64,000 nucleotides of DNA from Zoroaster sp. YZ-2022 (lineage: Eukaryota > Echinodermata > Asteroidea > Forcipulatida > Zoroasteridae), in NCBI GenBank assembly GCA_029582265.1, contig CM055828.1, positions 3,703,402 to 3,767,401 on the forward strand. Direction: 5' to 3'. The notes under the pieces were generated by a model. That model was not told where the DNA came from, did no database searches, and saw nothing but the letters and a program-made list of their open reading frames with translations. The stretch's first letter is position 1, and each line of letters starts with the position of its first letter. Position numbers and translations under genes: made by a program. Positions 1 to 12,176 of this stretch are shown here, piece by piece.

Positions 1-353
1 CATTTATATAAACAGGTTCATAAACTCCAGTGTTGCGACGAAAATCTACAATCATCTCTTTAGTTTTCTTAACATTAATAGTTAAAAAATGACGATCACA
101 CCAGTCCACAAACTTTGCTACCTCCGATATATAACATAGTGCGTCATCTTTTAAGTAGCCTGTAATAACCGTCATCTGCATATTTGATTATACTACAATT
201 TGGACTTGAGCAGAGACAATCACTTGTGTAAAAAGAAAATAACAGCGGTGAGATGACACACCCTTGAGGGGCACCCGTGTTGATTATCCTGACCTTTGAA
301 TTAACGTCTCCAATTTTTACCCACTGTGGCCTATTCAGTAGAAAATTAAACAT
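1..353 (-). pseudogene. non-LTR retrotransposon reverse transcriptase fragment
   Basis: Read on the minus strand, this stretch has reverse transcriptase core signatures. GAPQGCVISPLLFSFY (positions about 225-275) is the usual motif before the catalytic box, and KYADDG is the YADD active site, with G where a T or V normally follows. A small indel just after the YADD box shifts the frame. The next frame then reads through AKFVDWCDRHFLTINVKKTK and KEMIVDFRR to base 1, typical of the fingers-palm region of LINE-type elements. The coding match therefore runs off the left edge of the window. The element is 5'-truncated or diverged beyond about 353 and is not functional. The clade (CR1, L2, RTE or Jockey group) was not resolved by eye. 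Confidence 0.85.
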
Positions 354-824
354 AAAAGGAACCAGTAAATATGCTGCAAGACTTGAATAAGTACAACAAA
401 AATAACCGCTCTGCGAGTACGCGGGGCTGATGATTCATTGCGCACACGTACACTGAGATGAGAGACGAATACTGTTGTTAAAAGTGCAAGTACACGTACA
501 CACATGTGAATGTCCCAAGTCTATGTAGAATGTTGATAGACAATGTACTGTATGTAGATATATTAAACTGCATATGTTCCTGAATGTGTTTAAACCGACG
601 CCAGTGTTGGTTAGCATGTGGGATAAGTACAGCTAGTGTAATATGTAAATACTTTTCAAGGTCTACAATGATGTGCCGCTCTGAGTAATTACGCATGACG
701 TGTCTGGTCTACCATAGTATAGATCGAGCATAGAGCAAGACGCCTGCCGACTTAAAAGCCTCTCAGACGGCGTGTGTTCGGAGTGTGTTCTCCGCTGCAA
801 AGCAACGAAGTCGAACATACCATC
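354..824. other. upstream flank of the sulfotransferase gene
   Basis: No convincing coding region is seen here. Short overlapping frames exist on the minus strand but resemble nothing known. The stretch must hold the promoter and 5' untranslated region of the sulfotransferase gene that starts at 825. No clear TATA box was found. Confidence 0.4.
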
Positions 825-3800
825 ATGGCGTCTGAACATAACCTTCATGTTCAAACTCGCTATCTGAACTTCATGCGGTGCCGCAAGCATCGTCTGTCGA
901 CAATGGTTGTGCTCATGTTTGCTGGTTCCTTCGTTGCTGGACTCCTGTTTCATGCATTTGGTAAGTGTGCCATAATAATTGACCTAAACGTGTAAGGATC
1001 ATATCGTATCAAAATGAGTATTGGAAAATTGCCCTGAGTGACTGGATGGAAGAAGGAACACAATAAATAATGACTTATTTTCCATTGCATTATCATATAC
1101 GACTGAGCTATGAGTCCACGGATACAGTTAAGCCAAATGCACGCACCGGCGGAGGGGGGGGACCATAGTCCCCCACCCAAGTAAAATGGAGGTAGCTACC
1201 TCCATGATGAGCCAGAATACTTGGCAACTTGGTCTTGAAAACGTTCATATTGCATAAGAGAGTGCTAGAAAGTAGAATCCAAAATGTTCAGCTTATTATA
1301 TTAGTTATATTACGTTGTGTTCTTAAACGAGGAAATAGTGAAAATTCATTTAGATTGGTTGATTGTAATGTGGAATCACAGAGGTAGTACTAATACTAAT
1401 AGTATACGGGTAGTGAATTACCAGTGATCACCAGTCAACACCATGGAGGTACGAACTGAATAATGATTTACCACTACAATTGATCGAGCCAATGGTCGAA
1501 CCATTAGCTCGAACCATAGAGCTAAAATGGCTCAGCAATGGAAAAGGAAACCTTTAATTATTGTCTTCCTCCATGGCCGGCTGGACCACAAGTAATAGTA
1601 ACCGTATTTTACCATAACGCATTTGTACAAATAATATTCCAATACGGGACCGCGTTTGGAGTATATGATGCCCATGTGCATGCACAGTGTACATACCCAA
1701 TTGCCCATATAACTAGCAGCTCCGCTCTAATTCTAAAGGATTTATATCCTGTTCACTCAGCGCAGATCAGAGCAAACGTGTACAATGTACATGTCTCTTG
1801 TCGTAGAGGTCAGATGTCAAGTCGTAGAGGTCACATGTCACGAATTATTTGTATTCAAAAATTCAGGGCTTGTCTCAAAATTTGCTCAGGCTTGGGTTTT
1901 GGCCATCAGTAGAAAGTAATGTACAAAGCCTGCGCCCAGGTAACCATCATCATGGTAGAAAACCTTTCTCCATGATCACCATTTTATTAGTTTAGTCTCC
2001 AAATTAACGAATTGTTCCAGTCAAATATATTCAGATTTAATGCCCCTGTTATAATTTATATCTCAATAAAAAATAATGGTGTAAAGTTGGTATCACAAAA
2101 CTAATTATGGCCCCTCGTTTCACAATGTGCAACGGCGCCGATGTTTTGCTATTTACACTTTTGTTTGCAATATTTCGGTGATTTTGTCCACTGAAGGGAT
2201 GTCTTTCCAAGAGCGACATCAGGAAGGCGATTTTTTTTTTTTAAGTATGAGGACCATTTGTTTTTCCCCGGTAGACCTTGTGTTTTTCTGAATTCAAGAC
2301 AAAATATAATTGGGGAGAAGGTTACAATATTTTACTGAGTTTATATGATAAAAATTACTGCTTACAGCCTCACTTTAAAGTACGCTGACTAGCACTTGCC
2401 AGGTTTTTATTATTCATATATGATCCATTAGTTACCGGTATGGGATAAGACAATTTGCAAAGATAATAAATGTTTCATATCGAGGATAATCAAACATGGG
2501 CGACACGTATATTGTGTTCAGTCATGACAGGGCTGGCACCAGTTGGTCACCAGACGTGTCAACGTGTGATTGCGTGGTTATATAATCAGAAATAGTTCTG
2601 TATGTATAGTCTTTTATTATTATTTATTTTATTACATTTTACACTGGCAATCAGATTACATCAATTAAATATAAAACCAAACCCTAATAAACTACAAATA
2701 CACAAAAATTCATTTTAAACAAAGCCAGTGAATGGTAAGATAGAACAGGTGACCAGCACCTCTACAAGGCCATCCTACCACAAGAAACTCACTAAACATT
2801 ATATACCTCTTTACACCCCCACCCCCACCCCCCCCCCTTACACCACTGGAGGGCCGCTGAAGCAAGTTAGGACGGAAAAGAACGAAAAAGACAACATTAA
2901 GCAACAAATTAAATACGCCGACAGAGAGAGCAATGGCAAAAGGACATCCATGTGCAAATATTATCTTGGGCTTTACAATATTTGCAGATGACGTAGGCCT
3001 GGTTACGTCTTGCGACCGTGTGACACGTGATTCTCCATGCAGCTTTAACGTTTCCAGCAGGAAAGTCATGTATCGTATGGACTGATTTAAAGCATCGGGG
3101 ACCTAAAACCTACAGTCTACTGGCAATGTTCATTTATTTACGTCATGACTCCATCATTCCTGAATGCCGCCAAGTACAATCATAACACCTTTGAAGACTT
3201 CGAGGTCGGTTGACCGCGCAGTCAGTTTTTGTGTGTGCAAAATTCGACCTCAAGGGACGTTAAATCGACTTTTCTCGATTAGAATTAAATGATTTATATA
3301 TGTGTAAGGACACAATACTGACTAACTTTCATGGTGCACAAAATGATCTTGATTTTCTTAAATAATTTGACTATTTTGAACTGTTTTTTATTTTAGATTA
3401 TATTTGTATATATGTTTAAGAGACAAATAAAGATAAAATAAAGTGTGAATATGTGTTGTGTCACTTTTAATTCACGTTTACAAACCGATTTTATTGCCAA
3501 AATGGCATCTAAAAACGGGACATTAATTGAACAAAAGTTCATCAAATCAAACGCTTTACGTATCCCTTATACTTATTTTCCTCACGATGTGCATATAACT
3601 TGAGTAACTTAATGAAGAAATAAACTGGCTCCTAAAAAATAAAATAAAAGATTTCACGAAGCTCAAAAATGATCGCTAAATCTGTGTTCACGTTAGTTAC
3701 ACATCGTGTCCACCAAATCATACGATGTTAAAACGGCCAGATTTTTTTTTTATACAAAACTCATCCTTACCAAACTAAGCCATTTTTTATTGGGAATAAG

Positions 3801-5038
3801 CTACATAATCATGGTGTAAACAGTTTTTTGCTTTGACTTTTATTGTTGGGTACTAGACTGAAAAGTGGACACCATGTAACTTACGTTAACTTTCACACGC
3901 CAATCGAGAAAATACAACAGGGAGGAAAATCTACTTGGCACATCACTTGGCACATTATCTCTCCAATGCTATTTTCAAGTATACAAGGGTGTCCATTCTC
4001 ATGACTTCCAAGTAAATTACAACTTTCCACCAATATTTTTGTTCACCCCCTGTGTCCCATTTTTGTAAGCCAGTATTGTGTCCTTACACATATCTGAATC
4101 TGATTTAACCTTAAACAATCGATACGAACTTTTCTGCATTTTTGTTGGGTCAACAAAGCTGAACTTTTAGACATCGAACAAAAAAAATCGAGAAACGCAT
4201 GACAGGCCAAACCAAAATTTATAAAAATGAACGAATTTACGACGTGCGGATAATGGCTTCAAATGTATATCTGTCTGATGGAGAGTGACTCCTTTCTGAT
4301 AGAAAGAGTTATATAAGCCTATTTCGAAGAAACAGACACCATTGATATTTTGTTTTCTGCTCAAATTATTCATTTTGGGTCGAATTAAATGAAACATGTG
4401 AGCAGTCACTTTGACCGAAACGTTAACCAGCTTTGACACGTGTCTTCAGAACTCCTCTCATAGAGTAATTGAGGGACGTACATGATCTCATTCTCTTCAA
4501 ACATAATCTCAAGACACATCCTTTCCATCTTGCTTTTGATCAAACAGTGTGACTTCATCTTGGTCAGCGCCTTTGAATTGTCTCCTTACTTTCTGGGGAC
4601 ACTGTCGGGGGGCCTTTTATGTTATTAACTTTCACACGTCGGAATATGTGCTAAACATATTTCACAAGTAGGTTCGCATAAAGTATGCACGCTGGATGGG
4701 TAACCCGCTTAAAATATAGTTATAAATAAATAAACAATGAAAGTGTCGTGACCAATGATGTACTCATCAGCCTGTCTCCTTACAAAGGTCATGGTAAAGG
4801 CGATGTTTATATTCATAACGAATCAGACACGTTAATCTAAACTATATATCGTTCAAGTTCAAATTTGCGTCCTGGTAGACCTTGATATGATCCACACAAA
4901 CGCACCCAACCTTACAGACTGGACAAGTCTATTTCGCAGATGTTTTTAAGCTGACGTGTCGTTGGTATGACACCAGGGCCGAGGAATATGCAAACTATTT
5001 GTACGATATATAGCATATATATATATAGCATATATATA

Positions 5039-5135
<97 letters not shown>

Positions 5136-8051
5136 TGACAAGAAGCAATGATTTTGCTAAAACATGACTGTATTAAATTTAATTATATATAAAAATCGCA
5201 TTGCCCTTTCATAGTTCATAATCAGTTAAGTCATTATATTCTTGTGATTATCAACAAGAATAATGTTAACATTACTGTCCTTATTGTCTGGTCAGTAATT
5301 TTGACGTTTTTGCCTGTCACTATGGTCATGATCCCTTTTGGTCCGTGTGTGTCTGGCAATTTATTCATTTTAGCCTTTAACATTTTTTTAAATATAATTT
5401 CTACATTTTTGTATGTGTTGGGATCTTTTACATTTAGCTTGTTCGTTAAACGCCTAGGAGCACGTCTTCATGGATTTAGTTGCTATATAAATGCTTTCAT
5501 TATTATTATTATTATTATTATTAGGACTATTATTATCATCACTGTGTTTTAGATTGAGTGGAGAATGAAATAATTTATACTGAACAGTATACAGCTATAC
5601 ATTAGTAAATGGAAAGTGAAGCTATATTTCCTATTTTAGTAAAGAGCCGATTCAATTACGGAGACCAATTCGAGTGATGACAAAAAGTCACTCAAGGTTG
5701 AACTGATAGGCCGAATATAATTATCTTTTAGTTAAAATGGTTGCATACTATTTAAAATGATCTGAAAAGAAATTGTGTGATAATATTAACTATATATAAA
5801 AACATATTTGGTTAATACGTACTGAATATTTACGCTGACTTCTATACTTCTTGTGCCACACATTGCTCTACCCATGTTTTCTTCCTCCATGCTCTACCCG
5901 ACTCCCATGGGCTATCACGTTATAACAGAAATTCAGTCATCCCAACACAAATTTGCCTCGGGTGATATTGTCATTGTGAGTTATTTATGGGTGATTTTTT
6001 TCGTAACAGTGCCTGGACATAATCCGTGCTGAAATATAAACCGCATGCCACGCAACAGAAAAAACAGTGATATAGAATTAATAAGGAAATATCACGCGGG
6101 AAACGAACTAAGATTTTGTTTACACTTGTTTACACTGTTAACGTGTAGATTGTGTTTGTAATGTATATAATACAACATTGTCTGTCTTGGTTTAGGTTTG
6201 ACAGGTTTTCTCTAGAGGGAATTTCCAATAGCTCTTCTATCTTCAAATGGAAGATGTATAATATAATTCATCGGATATCTTCAGCTGTCAGTTATAACGC
6301 ATTATATGTGTATCCATTCATCTTACGATGTCGTCTTATGCTGCGATGAGGGGGCAAGACAGTGCATTTATTTGGTCACAATGAATGTGTACTGGACTTA
6401 CGGAACCTCCAGCCAACCCCATGAAGAGTCCCCACCTATAGTTGTCGAATTTAATGGGTAGGCTATACAAAAAAATTAATCCGACTAGTGGATATTAACT
6501 GTTTTGTGATATTATTATTTTAGTACCTTTTTTCAGCTAAAATTATTTCGTTTTGTAAATTTACAACCCCTTTATATTTATTGTATTCATTTCAGGACAT
6601 ATGCATGTAGTATGGTGGGAAGGAACCACGTTTGGACAGGCCGTCGAGCGTCGTGTCACACATAAGGTACAAGACACTGATTTTCCATGATGCCATCTTT
6701 GTTTATTGGCTCCCTGTACCCAGTAACGATTATAAGTGCTAATTCTCAATACATACAAGGAGTCAGGCTAGTTTTCCTTCCAGCCTCGTTTTGGTCACGT
6801 GAATTTGTATGGAAGAAAAACAAGATGGCTGACGCGTGATCAAATGCTTTACCCTGTTTAAGCACATATAGTACTTGGATGCTAACAATTTTAAGATTTG
6901 AAAAGGGAGACGGGTTAGGAGCCTACAGGGGAATACTTCTCACAAAAAATATGTTGTTAATTTAAATATTAGACAATGTTAATCATTGTTATAGTACAAC
7001 TTGTACAGATACATTCGAGTTTTAAGTGAACGGATAATTATTTCACATTACGTACACGAAAATTCAAGAGAGCAGCTTTCTGTCGGCGATCTGTTCAATT
7101 TATCATTCACGTTCATCACACGTTTTAATTTTCCGTAATTATCTTTTCCAGGTACCGTGTAACGCGACGTGTAGATGGCGCCAGGATCAAGTCACTAGAA
7201 AACAGCGCGTCTCAACTACATGTAGTTTATACAAGAACACGACCAGCCTCAAATTTACTCTCACCCCGAAAGTGCTGAAAAACCTTAATCACCTGTTGGT
7301 GCTAGACTCACATAAGTTGATTTATTGTTACATCCCTAAGGTTGGTTGCACCAATTGGAAACGGATCCTACTTGTGCTTAGGGGGATATACAACGATACC
7401 AGTATGATAGAACAGTTTCAGACGCACCAGATGACGGCCAAGTACATTAAACCACTTGCCGATTACTCGATAAAAGATGCGAATGAGAGATTATCGAATT
7501 ACACCAAATTCGTGTTTGTGCGCCACCCCTTGGAAAGAATTCTCTCAGGTTACCGGGACAAGTTCCAGAAGGATTATCCTTCTAGCACCTCTTTCAGGAA
7601 GAACTTCGGCCCGAAAATTGCGAATTACGGCGGCCCCAAAGTCACTCCCTTGCGACCAGATGGCACGCTGAATGTGACATTTGCTCAGTTCGTCCGGTAC
7701 GTCGGCGATCCCAAAAATTCGTTCAGCAACGTAGGCCCGACGGAACATTGGAATGACATGTACCGGATGTGCCAACCTTGCATGATTAATTATGATATCA
7801 TTGGGAAGTTTTCAACCTTGCACGAGGATGCCGATTTTACGTTGCGGGTCGCAGGGCTTAATAAGAAGATATCGTACCCCAAATCGACTAACCCGACGAA
7901 CAGCTCAGACGAGGCGCACATAACGAGTTTTTTCTCTAACCTACCATCCGCCGACATTAAGGCCTTGCTAATTCGTTACGTCATTGACTTGGACCTGTAC
8001 GGGTTCAAGATCCCACCTTCGTTAAAATCCGTTCTCGCCAAAGAAACCTGA
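825..8051 (+). CDS. carbohydrate sulfotransferase, HNK-1ST/CHST8-14 family (3 exons)
   Basis: Proposed exons are 825-960, 5929-5975 and 7152-8051, joined by GT/AG introns of phase 1 and phase 0, giving 360 residues. Exon 1 encodes a short basic cytosolic tail and one membrane anchor (about residues 26-46), the type II layout of Golgi sulfotransferases. Exon 2 is a 47-nt micro-exon; it is the only piece found that carries phase 1 into phase 0 with an open frame. Exon 3 is the catalytic domain. IPKVGCTNWKR (about 122-132) is the 5'-phosphosulfate loop for PAPS, and RHPLERILSGYRDKF (from about 185) is the 3'-phosphate site. The ending YDIIGKFSTLHEDADF is also typical of Sulfotransfer_2 proteins. 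The enzyme should move sulfate from PAPS to a GalNAc- or glucuronate-containing glycan in the Golgi lumen. The acceptor sugar cannot be told from sequence. The catalytic exon is very secure; the link to exon 1 rests on phase and topology. A possible polyadenylation signal AATAAA lies at 8431-8436. Confidence 0.85.
1538..1912 (+). other. unassigned open frame inside sulfotransferase intron 1
   Basis: A 124-codon open frame lies inside the first intron. It has no recognised motif, no signal peptide and no splice-compatible phase to the flanking exons. It is probably chance or repeat-derived. It is recorded because it is the longest frame in an otherwise featureless part of the intron (961-3297). 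Confidence 0.15.
3298..4093. mobile_element. inverted-repeat (MITE-like) element in intron 1
   Basis: A 23-bp perfect inverted repeat, with core TGTGTAAGGACACAATACTG, bounds this 796-bp stretch (3298-3320 and 4071-4093). The interior has no coding sequence. This is the form of a non-autonomous DNA transposon. No target duplication was recognised, so the superfamily is open. Confidence 0.7.
5040..5131. repeat. (TA)n microsatellite
   Basis: About 46 uninterrupted TA dinucleotides, preceded by shorter imperfect TA runs from about 5007. It lies within intron 1 of the sulfotransferase gene. Frames across it that encode YIYIY runs are artefacts. Confidence 0.97.
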
Positions 8052-8821
8052 CGTGTATACTTCTGTATAGTGCCTTGAGTAATGAAACCTCAATGATATT
8101 ATTCGTGCAAAAGAAACAAACAAACAAATATGATGGCACAATGTTGTGCAAGTACAGCCAAATACCTTTTTGTAAAATGTTGGATTTCACACACCAGGGA
8201 GACGAACCGTCCATTTCATTTCAGTAAGAATTTTTGTAAATTGAGTAAATTTTGACAAATTAAAAAACTCCTTGTCAGAATATTGTCATAAATATAACAT
8301 TTGCTTTATTAAAACCACTGTTTAAAAAATGTGGACGAAACATTTCTGTGGCATCATGGCTGCTGTTTTTGCCTAATCCTTGTTTCGTTTTTGTTCTATG
8401 AAACACGATTTTGATTTTGAAATGCGCTGAAATAAACATGCTCTCGATACGCTGGACATTTAAATATGATATTTTGATTTATATAAAATTCTATAAACAT
8501 ATGTTGGTTAATAGTTATGTTAATAGTTAATAGTAAGTTTGTGAAAATCCATGCAGCAGTCCGTTTCGTACTATATACTATACCGTGCAAAAACTGGGTG
8601 ATAACACAATTGGTGTCAACGTTATGGTGTTCATAGGTGTATACATTGGGCCCCATGTACCGGTACTTAATTTTGTTACAATTTTACTAGAATGTGATTT
8701 TTTTAAAATATCGAACAACAAATGGTCGAACTGTGAACAACTCGGATTCAGCAAAATAAAAAAAAATTGCAACAATTACTTTTTGTACTATATTTTGATT
8801 TGTTTTGTACAAGTCCTTATG

Positions 8822-9484
8822 TTAAAGGGGGACTGACATCCTTTATTGTGTGTGTACTTAAGGCGTTTTGTAATAAAATATTGTTTTTGAGACCCACCTG
8901 TGTCTATTTAATCATTGATTTATGAGTACAAGTATTTTAAAACAATGTTTGAAGTGTTTGGTGGAAGCTTCATTTGCATAAGATATGTGACGTCAGGTCG
9001 GGAAGATCCGATGTGTACATGATGTACATATACATACAAACGTTTCACACACGTAGCGTCGATTTCATTTCTTTCGTGATTTTTGTTTCCGGAACTAATA
9101 AAATGCCGGGAAGATGTGTTTCTGCAGGATGCAGCAACACCACCAAAGACGGTGTTAGCCTTCATCTGTTCCCAAGTGACCCAAAAATCGCCGTATTTGG
9201 ACGAGCAAAGTTCGACTGACAAGAGTAAAGTGGTCAGGTCCATCGGCTCACATAGTTTTGTGCAGCGATCATTTTGAGCCGAGTTTTGAGCCGAATTTCT
9301 CTTCCCGACATGACGTCACGAACAGCTCCTCCGTAAAAGTGGGGGGCATTTTTACAATGGAAAATAACACTCAAAAAAAATAAAAACACAAAACAAAAAT
9401 TGTATTGATCTTTTACTGATATAAAAGAATAAAACGATCACATATTTAACTGTTTGATTTAAATCCATGTCAGTCCCCCTTTAA
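8822..9484. mobile_element. THAP-bearing TIR element 1 (P-like, non-autonomous)
   Basis: An 18-bp perfect terminal inverted repeat, TTAAAGGGGGACTGACAT at 8822-8839 and its reverse complement at 9467-9484, encloses 663 bp. Inside is a decayed THAP zinc-finger exon. It is flanked by a second, inner inverted repeat whose two arms each carry the palindrome TGACGTCA (8988-8995 and 9311-9318). P-superfamily transposases begin with a THAP domain, so a deleted P-like element is the simplest reading. No clear 8-bp target duplication was seen. Confidence 0.7.
9104..9290 (+). pseudogene. THAP zinc-finger exon remnant (element 1)
   Basis: The start MPGRCVSAGCSN has the first cysteine pair (Cx4C) of a THAP domain, followed by the typical DGVSLHLFPSDPK stretch. 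After RAKFD the frame hits stop codons. With a one-base shift it resumes with GPS and VLCSDHFEPSF, the distal CxxH of the C2CH zinc site. At least one frameshift and two stops make it non-functional. THAP domains bind DNA and form the N terminus of P-element transposases as well as host transcription factors. Confidence 0.8.
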
Positions 9485-9926
9485 CCCCTGCAATTGATTT
9501 CTCCAATGAGCTGTCCAAGGTTTTGTATTTTCGTCTGTGAACTATTGCTGAATCCAATAATTGATTTGCTCAATGCCTTCCTAAGTAAAATTTGCATGGT
9601 GAAAAGGATAAGTAAAGACTGCGGTGACACCATGTAAACATTCTATTTTGAGTATTAATTAGTTCTGAAAAGAACTGGTGGTTACAATTCGACGTTTAAT
9701 CAGTATGGTCTGGTCGTACCTTCAGGAGAACACTGGGAGACGCTGCTGCTGGTTATGCGCTAACACTGGGTTGATGAAACTGGGATCCTTGGAGTGGGGG
9801 GAGGGGGAAAGAGTGTGTTCACTGAACTGAATCAGTTAGTAATAAGCACATTGGGAAAGAATGCCTTCTGCAAGCCCCTACTTCCCTTGAAGGCTGATAA
9901 TTTTGAAATTTATCCTGGTACGCCGA
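9485..9926. other. unique spacer
   Basis: No coding potential or recognisable repeat family seen. A short G-rich run sits near 9797. Confidence 0.3.
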
Positions 9927-10532
9927 TACAATTCTCTCAAAAGGCTCAATGCATTCGTTTCATAATATTGTGAGTTTGCTTCGTGAAGTAAGGTTACGGA
10001 AATAGCTTGATGTCAGTAGGATTAGTGCTGATCATCAATGGCATCCATGGAGTTGGATACATTATTGAGTACAAGGAAACACATGCTTCCAGGTTTTTTT
10101 GTGTGTGCAGCCGGTATAACCAGTAGTTGTGAAAGAACCACTGAGCTGGTACAGTAACGGTGGGGTGTATACGAAATTCCAATTCAGCCTCGCCCGCCCC
10201 AGCAGAAAATTTTAAAGATTAATCCCCTAATGGTTTTGGCTTGGAACCTTTTACATTACATTACATTACATACAATTCTCTCAAAAGGCTCAATGCATTC
10301 GTTTCATAATAATTATTGTGAGTTTGCTTCGTGAAGTAAGGTTACGGAAATAGCTTGATGTCAGTAGGATTAGTGCTGATCATCAATGCATCCATGCATC
10401 CATGGAGTTGGATACATTATTGAGTACAAGAAACACATGCTTCCAGGTTTTTTTGTGTGTGCAGCCGGTATAACCAGTAGTTGTGAAAGAACCACTGAGC
10501 TGGTACAGTAACGGTGGGGTGTATACGAAATT
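9927..10532. repeat. direct duplication of about 252 bp flanking a transplanted segment
   Basis: The sequences at 9927-10178 and 10271-10532 are near-identical direct copies. Between them lies a segment (about 10180-10270) that matches 12106-12180 and 28767-28835 and ends in a few TTACA pentamers. The second copy runs straight into the 3' flank of the U1 gene, so it is part of the larger U1-containing repeat. Confidence 0.85.
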
Positions 10533-10583
10533 GAAGTGCCTTCTATTATACGCTTCACACTACTTACACGGATATTTTCAAAT

Positions 10584-10592
10584 TCTAATTTT
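10584..10592 (-). promoter_or_regulatory. candidate snRNA 3' box
   Basis: On the minus strand AAAATTAGA lies 11 nt beyond the U1 3' end. It fits the AAARNNAGA half of the metazoan snRNA 3' box that directs Integrator-dependent 3' processing. The GTTT half is not clear. Confidence 0.45.
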
Positions 10593-10603
10593 AGATTTAA
10601 TAT

Positions 10604-10765
10604 CAGGGAGAGCGCGAACGCAGTCCCCACTATCAGAAATTGTACTCCCGAGTTCCCCACATTTGGGGGAATCGCAAGGGTCAACCCAGCCGAGGTGCAA
10701 TGGCCGGGCCTCGCCTTGGGAGAACCGCCTCCTTGATCACGGTATCTCCTGAGCCAGGTAAGTAT
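10604..10765 (-). ncRNA. U1: U1 spliceosomal snRNA, full length (162 nt)
   Basis: The minus strand starts at 10765 with ATACTTACCTGGC, the invariant U1 5' end that pairs with 5' splice sites. It continues through stem-loop I (GGAGATACCGTGATCA), the stem-loop II apical loop with the U1A-binding AUUGCAC, and stem-loop III. A Sm-like site AATTTCTGATAG follows, and the 3' stem (GGGGACTGCGTTCGCGCTC) ends at 10604. The length of 162 nt matches the usual 162-165 nt. All structural parts are intact, so the gene could be active. It sits inside a repeated block whose 5' half recurs at 28206-28281 and whose 3' half recurs near 23.1 and 23.4 kb, so a dispersed copy is the alternative. The Sm site ends UGA where UGG is usual. 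Confidence 0.93.
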
Positions 10766-11000
10766 GCTTAAAAACAGTTTTTTCCGAGTTCACTCTAAAA
10801 ACTTACAACCTCATACCTATGGTGTGTGTTCACACGCGCTAGCGCTTTACCGATAAAAAGACCGGTTTGATTGCTACGTTGCGCATGCGTGTTTCTCTTT
10901 GATATGTAAATTAAAATCATGATGAATCATAAATGGGCGGGGCTTCCACGATGGTTGCATAAATTATATTCATAATATAATAACGTACAGCCTGCCGTAT
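10766..11000 (-). promoter_or_regulatory. U1 5' flank, conserved in the second U1 copy
   Basis: This 5' flank of U1 is repeated almost unchanged after the truncated U1 at 28282-28510. The sequence-specific proximal element of snRNA promoters should lie about 50-60 bp upstream of the 5' end (around 10815-10830). Its exact bases could not be assigned by eye. Confidence 0.4.
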
Positions 11001-11007
11001 GTATGGA

Positions 11008-11535
11008 GGTCGAAAAGTGGACATCTACTTTTCAGCTTTCTAAACAATGAAAAAACAGATTGAACGTTGTTGGCTAGAGCATTTTTCTACTTTTCTACTT
11101 TTCTGCTTTTCTTCCACCTAAAAAGTAGATTGAACATTTTGGTAACATCCATTTTTCTACTTTTCTACTTTTCAATTTCAAGAATAGCATATTTTACATG
11201 TTCACCTACACTGGCGTATGGCGGTCAAAAAGTGGACATCTGCTTTTCTGGTTTCCTACAACCAGAAAAGTAGATCGAACGTTTTGGACAAATCCATTTT
11301 TCTGCTTTTCTGCTTCCCGAAAAGCAGATTAGACGTTTTGTCACACAGTGGCCTAAAAGTGGACATCTGCTTTTCTGGTTTCCCACAACACGAAAAGTAG
11401 ATCGAACGTTTTGGACGAATCCATTTTTCTGCTTTCCTGCTTCCCGAAAAGCAGATCGAACGTTTTCTCAACAGTGGTCTAAAAGTGGACAAGTCTGTTT
11501 TGCGCTTGAAGAAAAGCAGATTGAATGATTTGATA
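11008..11535. repeat. tandem repeat, period about 126 bp
   Basis: About four diverged copies of a unit built on AAAAGTGGACATCTGC followed by a segment of the type GAAAAGTAGATCGAACGTTT. Each unit also contains its own short inverted repeats of the AAAAGTAGA / TCTACTTTT type. Open frames across it are artefacts of the period being divisible by three. Confidence 0.85.
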
Positions 11536-11873
11536 AATCTACTCCAGATCCCTTATCCACAAAATAATGGACGAGTCCTACCAATGCACCAAAACGATGC
11601 ATTTGATAAGAGTGCTGAAAAATAGGGGGCGGCACATCACAGATCAAACGGAACGCGCCTACCTGGCGCCTACGTCGGACATGTATTGTGACAGTGGGAT
11701 TAGTCCATTATTTGTGTGGATATATATATAAATGGTAGCACTTTTAAGACTAACTAAACTTAAAAATAGGCATAAGCTTTCATAGCTACAGCTACTTCAT
11801 CAGATGCGTGGACAGGGAGTAGATTTATCAAATCATTCAATATGCTTTTCTTCAAGCAGACTTGTCCGCTTTC

Positions 11874-12176
11874 ATTACATCTTTATGTTCGTGTACGTTT
11901 TACAGAGGATGAGGAAATATGTGAAAAGGCTGAATAAATTAGGTGACCCTGATATGATTTATTTCAAAGAGAATTAATATGACACCTTAAAACCATAATT
12001 AACCCATGCCAGTTGCATAAAATAATTTATTGTCAAAGGAGTGGAGGGCTAATGGGGATAATTAAAAATGTTCAATTCCAATGACCAACCCGACCTCACC
12101 TCAACCAATTCAGCCTCGCCCGCCCCAGCAGAAAATTTTAAAGATTAATCCCCTAATGGTTTTGGCTTGGAACCTT
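11874..12176. repeat. repeat block C, copy 1, left part
   Basis: Matches 28548-28840 closely. It is continued at 12680-12900 after the LINE insertion. No gene is seen. Confidence 0.8.

Noticed and set aside
2710..3069. Minus-strand 119-codon frame with a Gly run
   Set aside because: The Gly/Pro run comes from a C tract at 2818-2838; the rest has no recognisable domain.
4912..5167. YIYIY-rich frames on both strands
   Set aside because: Translation of the TA microsatellite.
7272..8051. Sulfotransferase beginning at 7272
   Set aside because: That codon is GTG in the middle of the exon; the frame is open upstream to the splice acceptor at 7151 and joins the membrane-anchor exon.
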